In this document: one piece after another, positions 55,324-63,793 of the stretch
Layout of the letters: every line of letters starts with the position of its first letter
Numbering within the stretch: position 1 is the stretch's first letter
From: Burkholderia sp. WP9
GTDB taxonomy: Bacteria > Pseudomonadota > Gammaproteobacteria > Burkholderiales > Burkholderiaceae
Length of the DNA stretch: 64,000 nt
Assembly (NCBI RefSeq): GCF_900104795.1
Contig: NZ_FNTG01000004.1
Location: 1 to 64,000, forward strand
Direction: 5' to 3'
Notes under the pieces: model-generated
Databases searched by the model: none
What the model was told of the DNA's origin: nothing
What the model saw: the letters and a program-made list of their open reading frames with translations, nothing else
Position numbers and translations under genes: made by a program

Positions 55324-55946
55324 CGCAAACCTCGATTCCGAGAAGGGCCCGATAGACCGCCGGAGCGGTGACGGCACGGTTCGCGCGACGCTTCGCTGCT
55401 CATGCGGCGACGCTGGCATACCAGGTGCCTGATGGATTGCGCCGGGTATCCGGGGGCTGTTCCGCCAATGTATCAGCACGGCCCCTATTATCGTCTTGGA
55501 GACGCGATTTTGCTTGCGCCTCCATTGCCGTCAGCCGGCTGCCGTTCTTCGCGACGTCGCGCACCGACTGATCGTACTACTTGATCGACCTTCGTCGGTG
55601 AGCTTGATCATCTGCGGTGAGGCGCGGTCGGTTAGAAATCCGTAGCGGACGCGCCGACGCCATGGGTGTATTGCGGCCATATAGGTCGATGGAGCAACGT
55701 TCCTTTTCGCCAATCGAATGACCTGTTGCCGGGGTGAAGCCGGCGATTGGATGTCTCTCCAGGCGCGTCCTGGGGCAGAAAGTGGCCGGCCGCCGCCTGC
55801 TGGTGATCGGCTGCACGGGGTTCGGTCAGCAACATTCTCAACGCAGACCTCGAAGCGACGGCGCAAACGCCAGGTAGGCGGCGATTGCGCGCAGGCACGG
55901 TAATGGTTTACGGTAACGACATCACAACCACAGGAAGGAATCGGTA
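55324..55946. other. Intergenic, 620 bp, no gene recognised
   Basis: Several short open frames on the minus strand (55531-56007) show no motif and overlap the HU gene. The stretch holds the divergent promoters of the MlaC-like gene and HU. CGAATGACCTGTTGCCGG near 55715 shows no clear element. Confidence 0.4.
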
Positions 55947-56225
55947 ATGAACAAGCAGGAACTGGCGGATGCAGTGGCCGCAACGACAGGCGCAAGCAAG
56001 GCGGCAACGGGCGAGGCGATTGACGCGTTCATTGGCGCAGTCACGGCTGCCGTCACTAACGGCGACACCGTCCAGTTGGTCGGTTTCGGCTCGTTTTCGA
56101 GGGGCGCCCGCGCCGCGCGGGTTGGCCGCAATCCTGCGACCGGTGCTGAAATCCAGATCGCCGCCGCGAAGACCGTGAAGTTCACGGCCGGTAAGGCGTT
56201 CAAGGACGCCGTGAACGCGGCCTGA
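55947..56225 (+). CDS. HU-family DNA-binding protein
   Basis: 92 residues: [20 protein letters not shown], then [20 protein letters not shown] and [20 protein letters not shown] plus [12 protein letters not shown]. These are the dimerisation helices and the DNA-clasping arm (GRNPATG with the intercalating Pro) of HU/HupB. It bends and compacts DNA. AGGAAGGAATCGGTA gives a Shine-Dalgarno. The first helix sequence differs from typical chromosomal hupA or hupB, so it may be an extra HU carried by accessory DNA. Confidence 0.95.
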   Translation: MNKQELADAVAATTGASKAATGEAIDAFIGAVTAAVTNGDTVQLVGFGSFSRGARAARVGRNPATGAEIQIAAAKTVKFTAGKAFKDAVNAA

Positions 56226-56547
56226 CAGACAAAAGCCGCCGGTTGGAGGTCGCCGGCGGCCGCCCGCGTGACTACGCACCCCGGCAGGGGCGACGCGGAA
56301 AATTTCAGTACTGCTGCGAAGCCGAAGCCTTCGGGCCGCCGAAATGCCACAGCAAAATGCAGCGGAATGCGCGCAACTATTTCTTCGCCGGGCTCAACCT
56401 GAGCACGGGATCTTGCCGCATCGGCGCCAGCGACGCCGTGCTGTGCGATCACCTGGTCCAGATCACTTTGATGATGCTGGACCGCAACGCGTTGCGCACA
56501 CGCCTGCCCTGAACCCAGCCCGGAAGCCGGTTTTTTTTCACGGGCGG
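56226..56547. other. Intergenic with weak hairpins
   Basis: Contains GCCGCCGG and CCGGCGGC around 56233-56258, a hairpin followed on the minus strand by CTTTTG, and GCCCGGAAGCCGG followed by eight T near 56519-56542, a weak plus-strand terminator. An open frame 56243-56512 has a few cysteines but no family I recognise. Confidence 0.45.
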
Positions 56548-56856
56548 TTATTCGAAGAGGTCTGCCTGTCTGTAGAGCACATCCCGTTTGCGCCGTGGTT
56601 CTTCCTTCGGCTTCTCCTCGATGCGGAAGAAGTCAGGGTCGACGCCGGCGTGTCCGGCGGCCGTCAGCCAGTCGGGCATCGGACCGACCCCGTTCCAGTC
56701 GAGGTCTCGCGCGTCGCGGTATAGCGGCGGGTGCGCGAGATCTTCCTGAATGGACGTTTCCAGTGCGGCGAATGTGATGCCGAACTCCTGCATGCGTCGG
56801 CGGATCCAGATGATGAGCCGCTCGCGTGCCTCACCGTCAGCGATTTTCCCTTTCAT
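56548..56856 (-). CDS. H-NS-like DNA-binding protein
   Basis: 102 residues. The C-terminal part YRDARDLDWNGVGPMPDWLT resembles the H-NS DNA-binding motif (YRD-x-W-x-G-x-G-x-P-WL); the N-terminus (RERLIIWIRRRMQEFGITFA) is helical and could dimerise. Similar short H-NS relatives are common on Burkholderia accessory DNA. It would silence horizontally acquired genes; in this window that could include the IS-rich stretches. The start at 56856 follows the usual MKGK form. Confidence 0.75.
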   Translation of the reverse strand: MKGKIADGEARERLIIWIRRRMQEFGITFAALETSIQEDLAHPPLYRDARDLDWNGVGPMPDWLTAAGHAGVDPDFFRIEEKPKEEPRRKRDVLYRQADLFE

Positions 56857-56901
56857 TCGGAAGTACCCGGTTTTCGTTCGCGGGATTGTAGCAACAGGCA
56901 G

Positions 56902-56927
56902 AAAAAAGCCCGCTCAATTGGCGGGCT
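56902..56927 (-). terminator. Terminator after the DUF3268 pair
   Basis: On the minus strand AGCCCGC-CAATTGA-GCGGGCT is followed by a T run (A run 56902-56907 on the plus strand). It lies about 200 bp after the stop at 57134 and isolates the H-NS-like gene from those genes. Confidence 0.75.
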
Positions 56928-57133
56928 GAATCCATATCGGAGGAGACATGGAGGAGACGAATTAAGTATAAACCCTTGTTCGGTTGGCGCAAGGCCTTCG
57001 CGCGGTTTTGTCGCACCAACCCGATACGCTCAGGCCAGCTTGCGGTCTGTCCGTTGATATGCCTCGCCGGCCTGGAAGCGATCGAGCCGTTCGCTCGCTG
57101 GCGACTGCCCACAGCGGCGCGCGGCGCAGTTGC

Positions 57134-57493
57134 TCATCGTAGGTTGTGACGATTTAAGGCGAACAGGCCTGCCGCGTCATCATCGAGCCGCCACTCGTCC
57201 GTGTCGCGGCCGCGGTCGAACGCGGCCGAAATGGTGGCCTCCGCGGCGACCAGTTGCTCGTACTTGGCCGCGCCGTAGCCGGTCTCTGCAATGAAGCCCG
57301 TCAGGAACATCGCCTGCGTGAGGGTCTGCGCGTCCCGCACGCTGCTGGTGCCGCCCCGCATCGTTGCGAGCGCGAGGTGTACCCGCAGCGCGAGTTCATC
57401 TGCGGTCGCCCGTGGCATCGGCAACAGCATCGTTCTGGCGCGTCGGGCGCGCGCCGCGGTGGTGTTGCGCGCGAAAGGGAGAGCTTTGGGCAT
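57134..57493 (-). CDS. Small conserved protein, unknown function
   Basis: A 119-residue, mostly helical protein with an arginine-rich start (ARARRARTMLLPMPRATADE), then LALRVHLALATMRGGTSSVR and TQAMFLTGFIAETGYGAAKY, which looks like a packed helix pair. I recall very similar proteins in Burkholderia accessory DNA, sometimes labelled Fis-type regulators without evidence, and do not recognise a functional domain. It follows the DUF3268 gene by 54 bp in the same direction and is probably co-transcribed. ATG at 57493; Shine-Dalgarno is weak. Confidence 0.6.
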   Translation of the reverse strand: MPKALPFARNTTAARARRARTMLLPMPRATADELALRVHLALATMRGGTSSVRDAQTLTQAMFLTGFIAETGYGAAKYEQLVAAEATISAAFDRGRDTDEWRLDDDAAGLFALNRHNLR

Positions 57494-57547
57494 CAGGGTT
57501 CGTTGGTGATCTCTTGACCGGGGACATCGGCCACGGCCGGAGGTTGT

Positions 57548-58006
57548 CTAGACCGTGCCGTCTGACGGCACGGCGCGGGGTTGCGCGATGAATGCTTCAA
57601 CATACCGGATTGCCTGCTCGCACTGCTCGAGTGACAGGTTGTGGATCGATCCCGGCACCGGCTCGAAACCGAGTTCGCCGGCGACCCATCGGATCGCTTT
57701 CGCGCGGGCCTCGAACGGATTAACGCGATCGCGCCTGACCTTGCCCGCGACCAGCGGCTTGAGCGTGCCATGCAGGCGCCCCTTCGCGTCGCGCAACGCG
57801 CCGTCGGCGAGACGTCCCAGCGGCACGTTCCGCGTACTGCGCGAGTGGATGCCGATCCACGCCTGACAAGCTGTACAGACCCAGAGCGCACCGTGGTCCT
57901 CGCGGTACGGATACGACGCCTGGCCGTATTTCACGAGCGCGGCGTGAGCGCCGCAGAAATCGCACAAGGGCTGGGGTAATGCCTTGATCGGGCGGCCTAC
58001 ACGCAC
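57548..58006 (-). CDS. DUF3268-type zinc-finger protein
   Basis: 152 residues. A four-cysteine zinc ribbon, CDFCGAHAALVKYG and WVCTACQAWIGIH, followed by PLGRLADGALRDAKGRLHGT and helical C-terminal sequence with LSLEQCEQAIRYVEAFI. This matches the DUF3268 zinc-finger family, short proteins from phage-like or plasmid DNA with no known activity. The start is a GTG at 58006 (GRPIKALPQPLCDFCG). It heads a two-gene minus-strand unit. Confidence 0.72.
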   Translation of the reverse strand: MRVGRPIKALPQPLCDFCGAHAALVKYGQASYPYREDHGALWVCTACQAWIGIHSRSTRNVPLGRLADGALRDAKGRLHGTLKPLVAGKVRRDRVNPFEARAKAIRWVAGELGFEPVPGSIHNLSLEQCEQAIRYVEAFIAQPRAVPSDGTV

Positions 58007-58574
58007 CGTCTACTCCTTCTGTCTGAATGCAGACCATATTATCCGTCATCGTGGGCACGCGAAAGCTGGACGATTTTCGCGATCATTGGTAACGAAGACA
58101 GTGCGTCCGTACCCCAACGCGGGCTTGGTGATTGGCCGCTGCCGGGCTGGCACGACCGCCTCTTGTCGACCCACCATAGAGTCGATCAGGAAAGTTTTTC
58201 CGACGTCTCTTATGGTTCGGCAACCGGCCGTTCCCTGAGAAATCACCCAGGATATACAGGCAGGCCAAACACGCAACTCTAGAAAACCATCGGGACCAGC
58301 CGCGGCAAGCTGGAACTGAAAGACGGCTTCCGGGACATCATCGGTGCAGCGGCGGACAATTTCGGCGTAAATGCCGTCCAGTGATCCGCATGTTCGTACT
58401 GACCTGGGTCACCTCGGCGATTGTCTACAAACTCAAGCGCTCTGGCGAATTGCCTGAGAACCTGGGCTGAGTGCGGTCGCCTGTCGCACATGCGTCAGAG
58501 ACCGGAAAAAAGTTAATGAAAACGCGTGGCATAATCCGCGCAGTTCCACTCACCGACACCGAATCGCCGGGTAG
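58007..58574. other. No recognisable gene
   Basis: Open frames on both strands (58046-58276 minus, 58279-58491 minus) show no familiar motif. The sequence probably contains decayed genes next to the ISAs1 insertion. Confidence 0.4.
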
Positions 58575-58681
58575 ATGCTGAGCCGTTCTCATCGGCAAAT
58601 TGGGAGTTTGTTGGGATTGCTCGCAATCCTGATGGCGGCGCTCGCCCCAACGATTTCGCAACCGCTTGGCTCCGGACGGGG
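58575..58681 (+). pseudogene. DUF2946 protein, cut by ISAs1
   Basis: MLSRSHRQIGSLLGLLAILM then AALAPTISQPLGSGRG is the start of a DUF2946 small membrane or exported protein (usually near 100-130 residues with cysteine or histidine motifs downstream). The frame ends exactly where the ISAs1 repeat begins at 58682. The continuation was not found beyond 59830. Confidence 0.6.
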
Positions 58682-59830
58682 CAGGGCTGTTAACTTCCGT
58701 TCGCTCGTGTTAACTTGGCGACCTTCGAAGCAGGAGGGCGGAAACAAAGATGATATTCGGAGGGGTATTTTCTGAACTGCGTGACGCCCGGCGGGCGCAG
58801 GGCAAGCGTTACGCGCAGCAGCCGTTGCTGTGTGCGATCGTGATGTCGCTGATGGCGGGTGCCAACTCGTTCAGGACGATCGAGGTCTTTATTTCCGAGC
58901 GACGCGCGCAGCTGAACGAACTGTTTGGTACGCGCTGGCGCAAGGCGCCGAGTCACGCCCTGAGGCGGTCAGTCAAGGTTTTTTCGCAGGCAGGTGCAGC
59001 TCACATGCTTGACCTTGTAGCCTCGGGCGACAGTTCATTGCGCTGGACGGCAAGGCGTTGCGCGGCAGCGCCTCGCGTCTGGATGACGTGGCTGCCCGAC
59101 ACATCGTTTCGGCCTTTGATCAGCATGGCTTGATCGTGCTGGGCCATGTCGAAGTTGCGGAAAAGTCGAACGAGATTCCCGCCGCGCAGAAGCTGATCGA
59201 ATCGATCGGGTTGAAAGGCCGTGTCTCCACGATGGACGCGTTGCACTGTCAAGAAAAACGCTGCGCTCGCGCTGGAAAACGGAGCCGACGTGCTGGTGCA
59301 GGCCAAGGGCAACCAGCCAACCTTGCTTGCCGCATGTGAGGAGCTTGCCTGCTATTGCGCTCCCGCCGACAACACGACAAGGGCCACGGTCGCATCGAGA
59401 CGCGCACCGTGCGTAGCTGGGGTGTGCCAGCGAACTGGCTGGAAGATGACTGGCAGCCGCTGGTAAAGCAGGTCGTGAGCGTTTCGCGTACGGTCGAACG
59501 CCGCAACCGGACTGGCGGGTGGGAGCGCTCCAGTGAGACAGCGTGGTGGGTCAGACGGCGGTCATGAGCGCCGCCACCTGCCAGACGGCCATCCGTGGCC
59601 ACCGGTCGGTGGAGAACCAGAATCATCACGTACGCGATGTGGTCCTGCGGGAAGATCACTGCACGACGCGACACAAGCCCGCGATATTGGCCCGCCTGCG
59701 CTTTGTGGCCCTGAACTGCATGCGTGCAGCTTCCGGTCGAAGCATTACCATCGAGCGGCACCGCAACGCCTTGAACTTCGAACATCTACGACGCTCCGTC
59801 TGTGCTACCGGCAGAAATTAACAGCCCTGG
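58682..59830. mobile_element. Degenerate ISAs1-family element
   Basis: Terminal inverted repeats CAGGGCTGTTAACTTC at 58682-58697 and its near-complement at 59815-59830 (one mismatch). The transposase inside is broken. No target duplication is visible. The element interrupts a DUF2946 gene. Confidence 0.85.
58750..59821 (+). pseudogene. ISAs1-family transposase, frameshifted
   Basis: Pieces in several frames give IFGGVFSELRDARRAQGKRY, LLCAIVMSLMAGANSFRTIE, then VAARHIVSAFDQHGLIVLGH, LESIGLKG-type sequence, VLVQAKGNQPTLLAACEELA, KGHGRIETRTVRSWGVPANW and HRSVENQNHHVRDVVLREDH. This is the full order of the ISAs1 (H-repeat) transposase. Frame changes near 59030, 59250, 59370 and 59560 make it inactive. 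Confidence 0.85.
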
Positions 59831-59925
59831 TCAGTCTTTTCAGCACATGTCGATAGGTGTATCGTGACCTGTCCGGTTTGATAGGACCTCGTCGCGCAAG
59901 TGCTGTCACTGAAAACCGAACGTCG

Positions 59926-59951
59926 AACGATCGCATGCGCATGCGATCGTT
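59926..59951. promoter_or_regulatory. Perfect 26-bp palindrome upstream of FMN reductase
   Basis: AACGATCGCATGC at 59926-59938 and its exact mirror complement to 59951. It ends one base before the GGAAGGAA Shine-Dalgarno and 15 bases before the ATG, a typical place for a repressor operator (TetR or MarR type). No regulator gene is adjacent. Confidence 0.7.
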
Positions 59952-59966
59952 GGAAGGAAAGTTCAT

Positions 59967-60620
59967 ATGACTACACACAAAGTTGGCTACCTGATCGGCA
60001 GCCTCGCCAAGGCCTCCATCAATCGTCAGCTCGTCAGGGCGCTGGTGAAAATGGCGCCGCCCGAGCTGGTGTTTCCGGCGATACCGATCAAGGACCTGCC
60101 GCTCTACAGCTACGACTGCGACGCTGACTACCCACCGGTGGCACGGGCCTTCAGGCAGGCCATCGCCGATGTCGATGCGCTACTGTTCGTCACGCCGGAA
60201 TACAACCGCTCGATCCCCGGTGACCTGAAGAATGTCATCGACTGGGCCAGTCGGCCGTGGGGGAAGAACTCCTTCACGCGCAAGCCCTCCGCCGTGATTG
60301 GCAAATCGCCCGGCGCCATTGGCACTGCGGTGGCCCAGCAGAGGCTGCGCATCGTGCTCGGCTTCTGCAACGCGCCTCAGATGAACGCGCCGGAGGCCTA
60401 CATCCAGTTCACCCCGGGCCTCATCACCGAAGACGGCGGCGTTACCAACGAAGGCACGGCCGGGTTCCTGCGCAACTACATGTCGGATCCACCAGGTCAC
60501 CGCGCGCGTCCTGGCGGTGCTGCCGCGCAACGCATGACCGCCGATGCCGGCAGGCCGGCCCCCGTGATGCCCGGACCACGCCTGCTCCACGCGCTTCCTC
60601 CTGATGACGTGGGTTCGTGA
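59967..60620 (+). CDS. NADPH-dependent FMN reductase, 3' frameshift
   Basis: A flavodoxin-fold quinone or chromate reductase of the YieF type: GYLIGSLAKASINRQLVRAL, IPIKDLPLYSYDCDADYPPV, VDALLFVTPEYNRSIPGDLK (the TPEYN flavin loop) and KNVIDWASRPWGKNSF. Residues to about 173 are normal; then the annotated frame runs on through 44 unrelated residues to 60620. A shift by one base near 60490 would instead give HQVTARVLAVLPRNA and a stop at 60537, the usual C-terminus of about 189 residues. Either a real frameshift or a sequencing error. Strong Shine-Dalgarno at 59952. Confidence 0.85.
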   Translation: MTTHKVGYLIGSLAKASINRQLVRALVKMAPPELVFPAIPIKDLPLYSYDCDADYPPVARAFRQAIADVDALLFVTPEYNRSIPGDLKNVIDWASRPWGKNSFTRKPSAVIGKSPGAIGTAVAQQRLRIVLGFCNAPQMNAPEAYIQFTPGLITEDGGVTNEGTAGFLRNYMSDPPGHRARPGGAAAQRMTADAGRPAPVMPGPRLLHALPPDDVGS

Positions 60621-60805
60621 ATTGTTCGAATTCAAGCCCGTGGCCATTCCGCGGCAACGAGCTTGCGGCTCGACGCCTCCGCGATCTGGAATGCCGTGCT
60701 TTCGGCATAACCTGCGCGGCCCTTTCTTGCACCAGAGCCGTCAGACGTTTCCAACATCTTGATGTAGGTGAAATCGAGGCGAAGTCACTCGGCACGGAGA
60801 ATGGC

Positions 60806-62368
60806 ATGAATACCAGCGTTCAACCCAAGGTGCCATACAAGGGCAACGACCGGCTGCTTTTCGGCATCATCATGGGCGTCATTGCGTTCTGGCTGTTTGC
60901 CCAGACGACGCTCAACATTGCGCCCGACATGAGCCGCGACCTCGGCATGGATGCGAGCCTGATGAACGTCGCGGTGGCCATCACCTCGCTGTTCTCGGGG
61001 ATCTTCATCGTGGTGATAGGCGGCCTGGCCGACCGTGTTGGCCGGCTGAAGATCACTCGCATTGGCTTTTACCTGAGCATCGCCGGCTCGCTGCTGGTGG
61101 CCATCACGCCGCAGGGCTGGCTGGCAGCACCGGTCCTGCTCGTGGGCCGCGCGTTGCAAGGGCTGTCGGCCGCCTGCATCATGCCGGCCAGTCTGGCGCT
61201 GGTGAAAGCTTTTTGGGACGGCCCCGAACGCCAGCGTGCCATCAGCATGTGGTCGATCGGTTCCTGGGGCGGGTCGGGCCTGTGCTCGCTGGCCGGTGGC
61301 CTGATGTCGCAGAACTTTGGCTGGCGCTCGATCTTCTGGGTGGCCATCGCGGTGAGCGTGCTCGGCCTGTGGATGATGCGCGGCGCGCCCGAGAGCAAGG
61401 CCGAAACCAGGGGCGAGTACAAGTTCGACCTGTCTGGCGTGCTTGCTTTCATGGTCACTATGGTGGCACTGCAGGTGCTGGTGACGCAGGGCAACAAGTT
61501 GGGCTGGACCAGCCCGATTGGCCTGGGTCTGCTGGCGGCAACGGTGGTGTTCGGCTGGCTGTTTTTCCGCATCGAAGACAAGGCGTCCAATGCGTTCTTC
61601 GACTTCAGCCTGTTCAAGAACGCGACGTACGCGGGCGCGACGATCTCCAACTTCCTCGTCAACGGTACCGCCGGCACGCTGATCGTGTCGCTGCAACTGG
61701 TGCAGCTCGGCGGCAACATGAACGCTCAACAGGCCGGCTTTCTGACGCTGGGTTACGCGATTGCCATCATCGCCTTCATCCGAGTGGGCGAGAAGCTGCT
61801 GCAACGCTTCGGGCCGCGCAAGCCGATGATCTGGGGCTGCCTGATCACGGGCCTGGCGATCCTCCTGGTGTCGCCCGCCAACCTGCTGCTGTCGGACTAC
61901 AAGATCTTCGCGAGCGTCGGCTACACGCTGTTCGGTGTCGGTCTGGCGTTCTATGCCACCCCCTCGACCGATGCTGCATTATCGAACCTGCCGGCTGCCC
62001 AGGAGGGGTCGGGTTCAGGCATCTACAAGATGGCATCGTCGCTCGGCGCCGCCTTCGGCGTGGCGATTTCCGCCGCCATTTTCACCGCGCTCCGCAGCAA
62101 CAGCGCGAGCGTGAACTGGCTTGATGGCGTGATCACCTTCAGTGGCCGCCAGGACAACCTGGCCGTGCGGGAGGCCGCCATCATTGCGCTGGGCTTCAAC
62201 GTGCTGATGGTCGTGACGGCCATCATCTCGATCATGCTCACCGTGCCCAAGGGGGAAAGCGCAGGCCTGAATGTGCAATCTTCATATCAAGCGCCGACTA
62301 CCTGCTTCAAGCACGCTTTCTGTCGGACTTCTTTCAACTTTACTTCGTCACTTCTGGAGCTGTCGTGA
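60806..62368 (+). CDS. MFS exporter (DHA2-like)
   Basis: A 520-residue major facilitator with about 14 membrane spans. GGLADRVGRLKITRIGF is the loop 2-3 motif, GRALQGLSAACIMPASLALV the DHA2 motif C. Relatives export antiseptics, drugs or small organic acids using the proton gradient. The ATG at 60806 has GGAGA five bases upstream; a longer frame starting at 60617 overlaps the reductase and has no site. The last 30 residues look unlike the family (SYQAPTTCFKHAFCRTSFNF). The stop overlaps the amidohydrolase start by four bases, so the two are coupled. Confidence 0.88.
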   Translation: MNTSVQPKVPYKGNDRLLFGIIMGVIAFWLFAQTTLNIAPDMSRDLGMDASLMNVAVAITSLFSGIFIVVIGGLADRVGRLKITRIGFYLSIAGSLLVAITPQGWLAAPVLLVGRALQGLSAACIMPASLALVKAFWDGPERQRAISMWSIGSWGGSGLCSLAGGLMSQNFGWRSIFWVAIAVSVLGLWMMRGAPESKAETRGEYKFDLSGVLAFMVTMVALQVLVTQGNKLGWTSPIGLGLLAATVVFGWLFFRIEDKASNAFFDFSLFKNATYAGATISNFLVNGTAGTLIVSLQLVQLGGNMNAQQAGFLTLGYAIAIIAFIRVGEKLLQRFGPRKPMIWGCLITGLAILLVSPANLLLSDYKIFASVGYTLFGVGLAFYATPSTDAALSNLPAAQEGSGSGIYKMASSLGAAFGVAISAAIFTALRSNSASVNWLDGVITFSGRQDNLAVREAAIIALGFNVLMVVTAIISIMLTVPKGESAGLNVQSSYQAPTTCFKHAFCRTSFNFTSSLLELS

Positions 62369-63633
62369 ATGCCCTCACGCAAGCCCTCGCCTCCGCCGAA
62401 CCAAACCTGATCACCGAACTCGAAGCTCTATACAAGGACTTCCATCAGCATCCCGAGTTGTCGATGCAGGAAGTCCGCACCGCGAAGATCGTCGCCGACG
62501 CGATGCAGGGTTTCGGCTACGAGGTGACGCGCAACGTCGGCGTGACCGGCGTCGTCTGCGTGATGAAGAACGGCGCCGGCCCGACCGTGATGCTGCGCGC
62601 CGACATGGACGCGCTTCCAATGGCCGAGAACACCGGGCTGCCGTATGCCAGCACCGTGACGGCGCGCGACCCGGACGGCGTCGAGGTCGGCGTTGCGCAC
62701 TCGTGCGGCCACGACATGCATGTGACCTGGATGGTAGGCGCCGCCCGCATCCTGTCCGCGAATCGCTCCGCCTGGCGCGGCACGCTGATGATCGTGTTCC
62801 AGCCGGGCGAGGAAACGGCCGAGGGCGCGACCTCCATGGTGCGCGACTGGGGAGAAGGCCGCTTTCCGAAGCCCGACATCATCCTCGGCCAGCACGTGAT
62901 GGTCGGACTGGCCGGCACCGTGAACTACCGTCCGGGCGTCACGCTGTCGGCCGGAGACAGCCTGAAGATCCAGCTGTTCGGGCGCGGCTCGCACGGCTCG
63001 CAGCCGCAAACCTCAATCGATCCGGTCATCATGGCCGCCGCGACCACCATGCGCCTGCAGACCATCGTCTCGCGGGAAATCGCGCCGACTGTGCCCGCGG
63101 TGCTCACGATCGGGTCGCTGCAAGCCGGCACCAAGGAAAACATCATCCCCGACGATGCCACCATCAAGCTGAACATGCGCACCTTCGACGAGGACACGCG
63201 CGAGTACATGCTCAAATCGATCCGCCGCATCTGCTGCGCCGAATGCGACGCCTCGGGCGCCGAGCGCCCGCCCGAGTTCACCACGATCAACAGCTACCCG
63301 CTGACCGAAAACGACCTGGTCGCGACGCAAAAAGTGGCGGGGGCTTTCAGCCAACAGTTTGGCGGGAACGCCTCGCTGGCGCCCAGTCCGGCGTCGGCCA
63401 GCGAGGACTTCAGTATCTTCGGCCGCACCTGGGGCGTCCCCTATGTGTTCTGGTTCGTCGGCGGCACCGACCCGGAGGTATACGCCAAAGCCAAACAGGA
63501 AAAGACCGTCAACAAGATCCCCAGCAACCACTCGCCGAAGTTCGCGCCGCAGATTCACCCGACGCTCGAGACCGGCTTGCAGGCCATGCTGACCGCCGCC
63601 AGCGCGTGGCTGTGCCCGAGTACCCCGGCCTGA
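62365..63633 (+). CDS. M20-family amidohydrolase
   Basis: A 422-residue metallo-hydrolase of the M20D (HipO/AbgB) type, which splits N-acyl or aminobenzoyl amino acids. Metal and catalytic residues are visible: RADMDALPMAENTGLPYAS, HSCGHDMHVTWMVGAARIL, MIVFQPGEETAEGATSMV, ILGQHV, and a C-terminal PASASEDFSIFGRTWGVP. The middle dimerisation domain has SHGSQPQTSIDPV. The start is a GTG overlapping the MFS stop, so it is translated with the exporter. Together they could export and process an amide-containing compound; that pairing is inference. Confidence 0.9.
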   Translation: MNALTQALASAEPNLITELEALYKDFHQHPELSMQEVRTAKIVADAMQGFGYEVTRNVGVTGVVCVMKNGAGPTVMLRADMDALPMAENTGLPYASTVTARDPDGVEVGVAHSCGHDMHVTWMVGAARILSANRSAWRGTLMIVFQPGEETAEGATSMVRDWGEGRFPKPDIILGQHVMVGLAGTVNYRPGVTLSAGDSLKIQLFGRGSHGSQPQTSIDPVIMAAATTMRLQTIVSREIAPTVPAVLTIGSLQAGTKENIIPDDATIKLNMRTFDEDTREYMLKSIRRICCAECDASGAERPPEFTTINSYPLTENDLVATQKVAGAFSQQFGGNASLAPSPASASEDFSIFGRTWGVPYVFWFVGGTDPEVYAKAKQEKTVNKIPSNHSPKFAPQIHPTLETGLQAMLTAASAWLCPSTPA

Positions 63634-63793
63634 GACGCAGGGCGGGCGCGCACCGTGCTCGCCCATTCATTCTCTGCGCACAGGCGGCCCGGCAGCGCCA
63701 GCTTGACGTGGCTGACCACGTCGATCGCCATTGCATCCGGCTCCTGTCGCTATGCTGCGGCTTGAGCCCGCACTTTTGTCCCGAAGTGAATGC

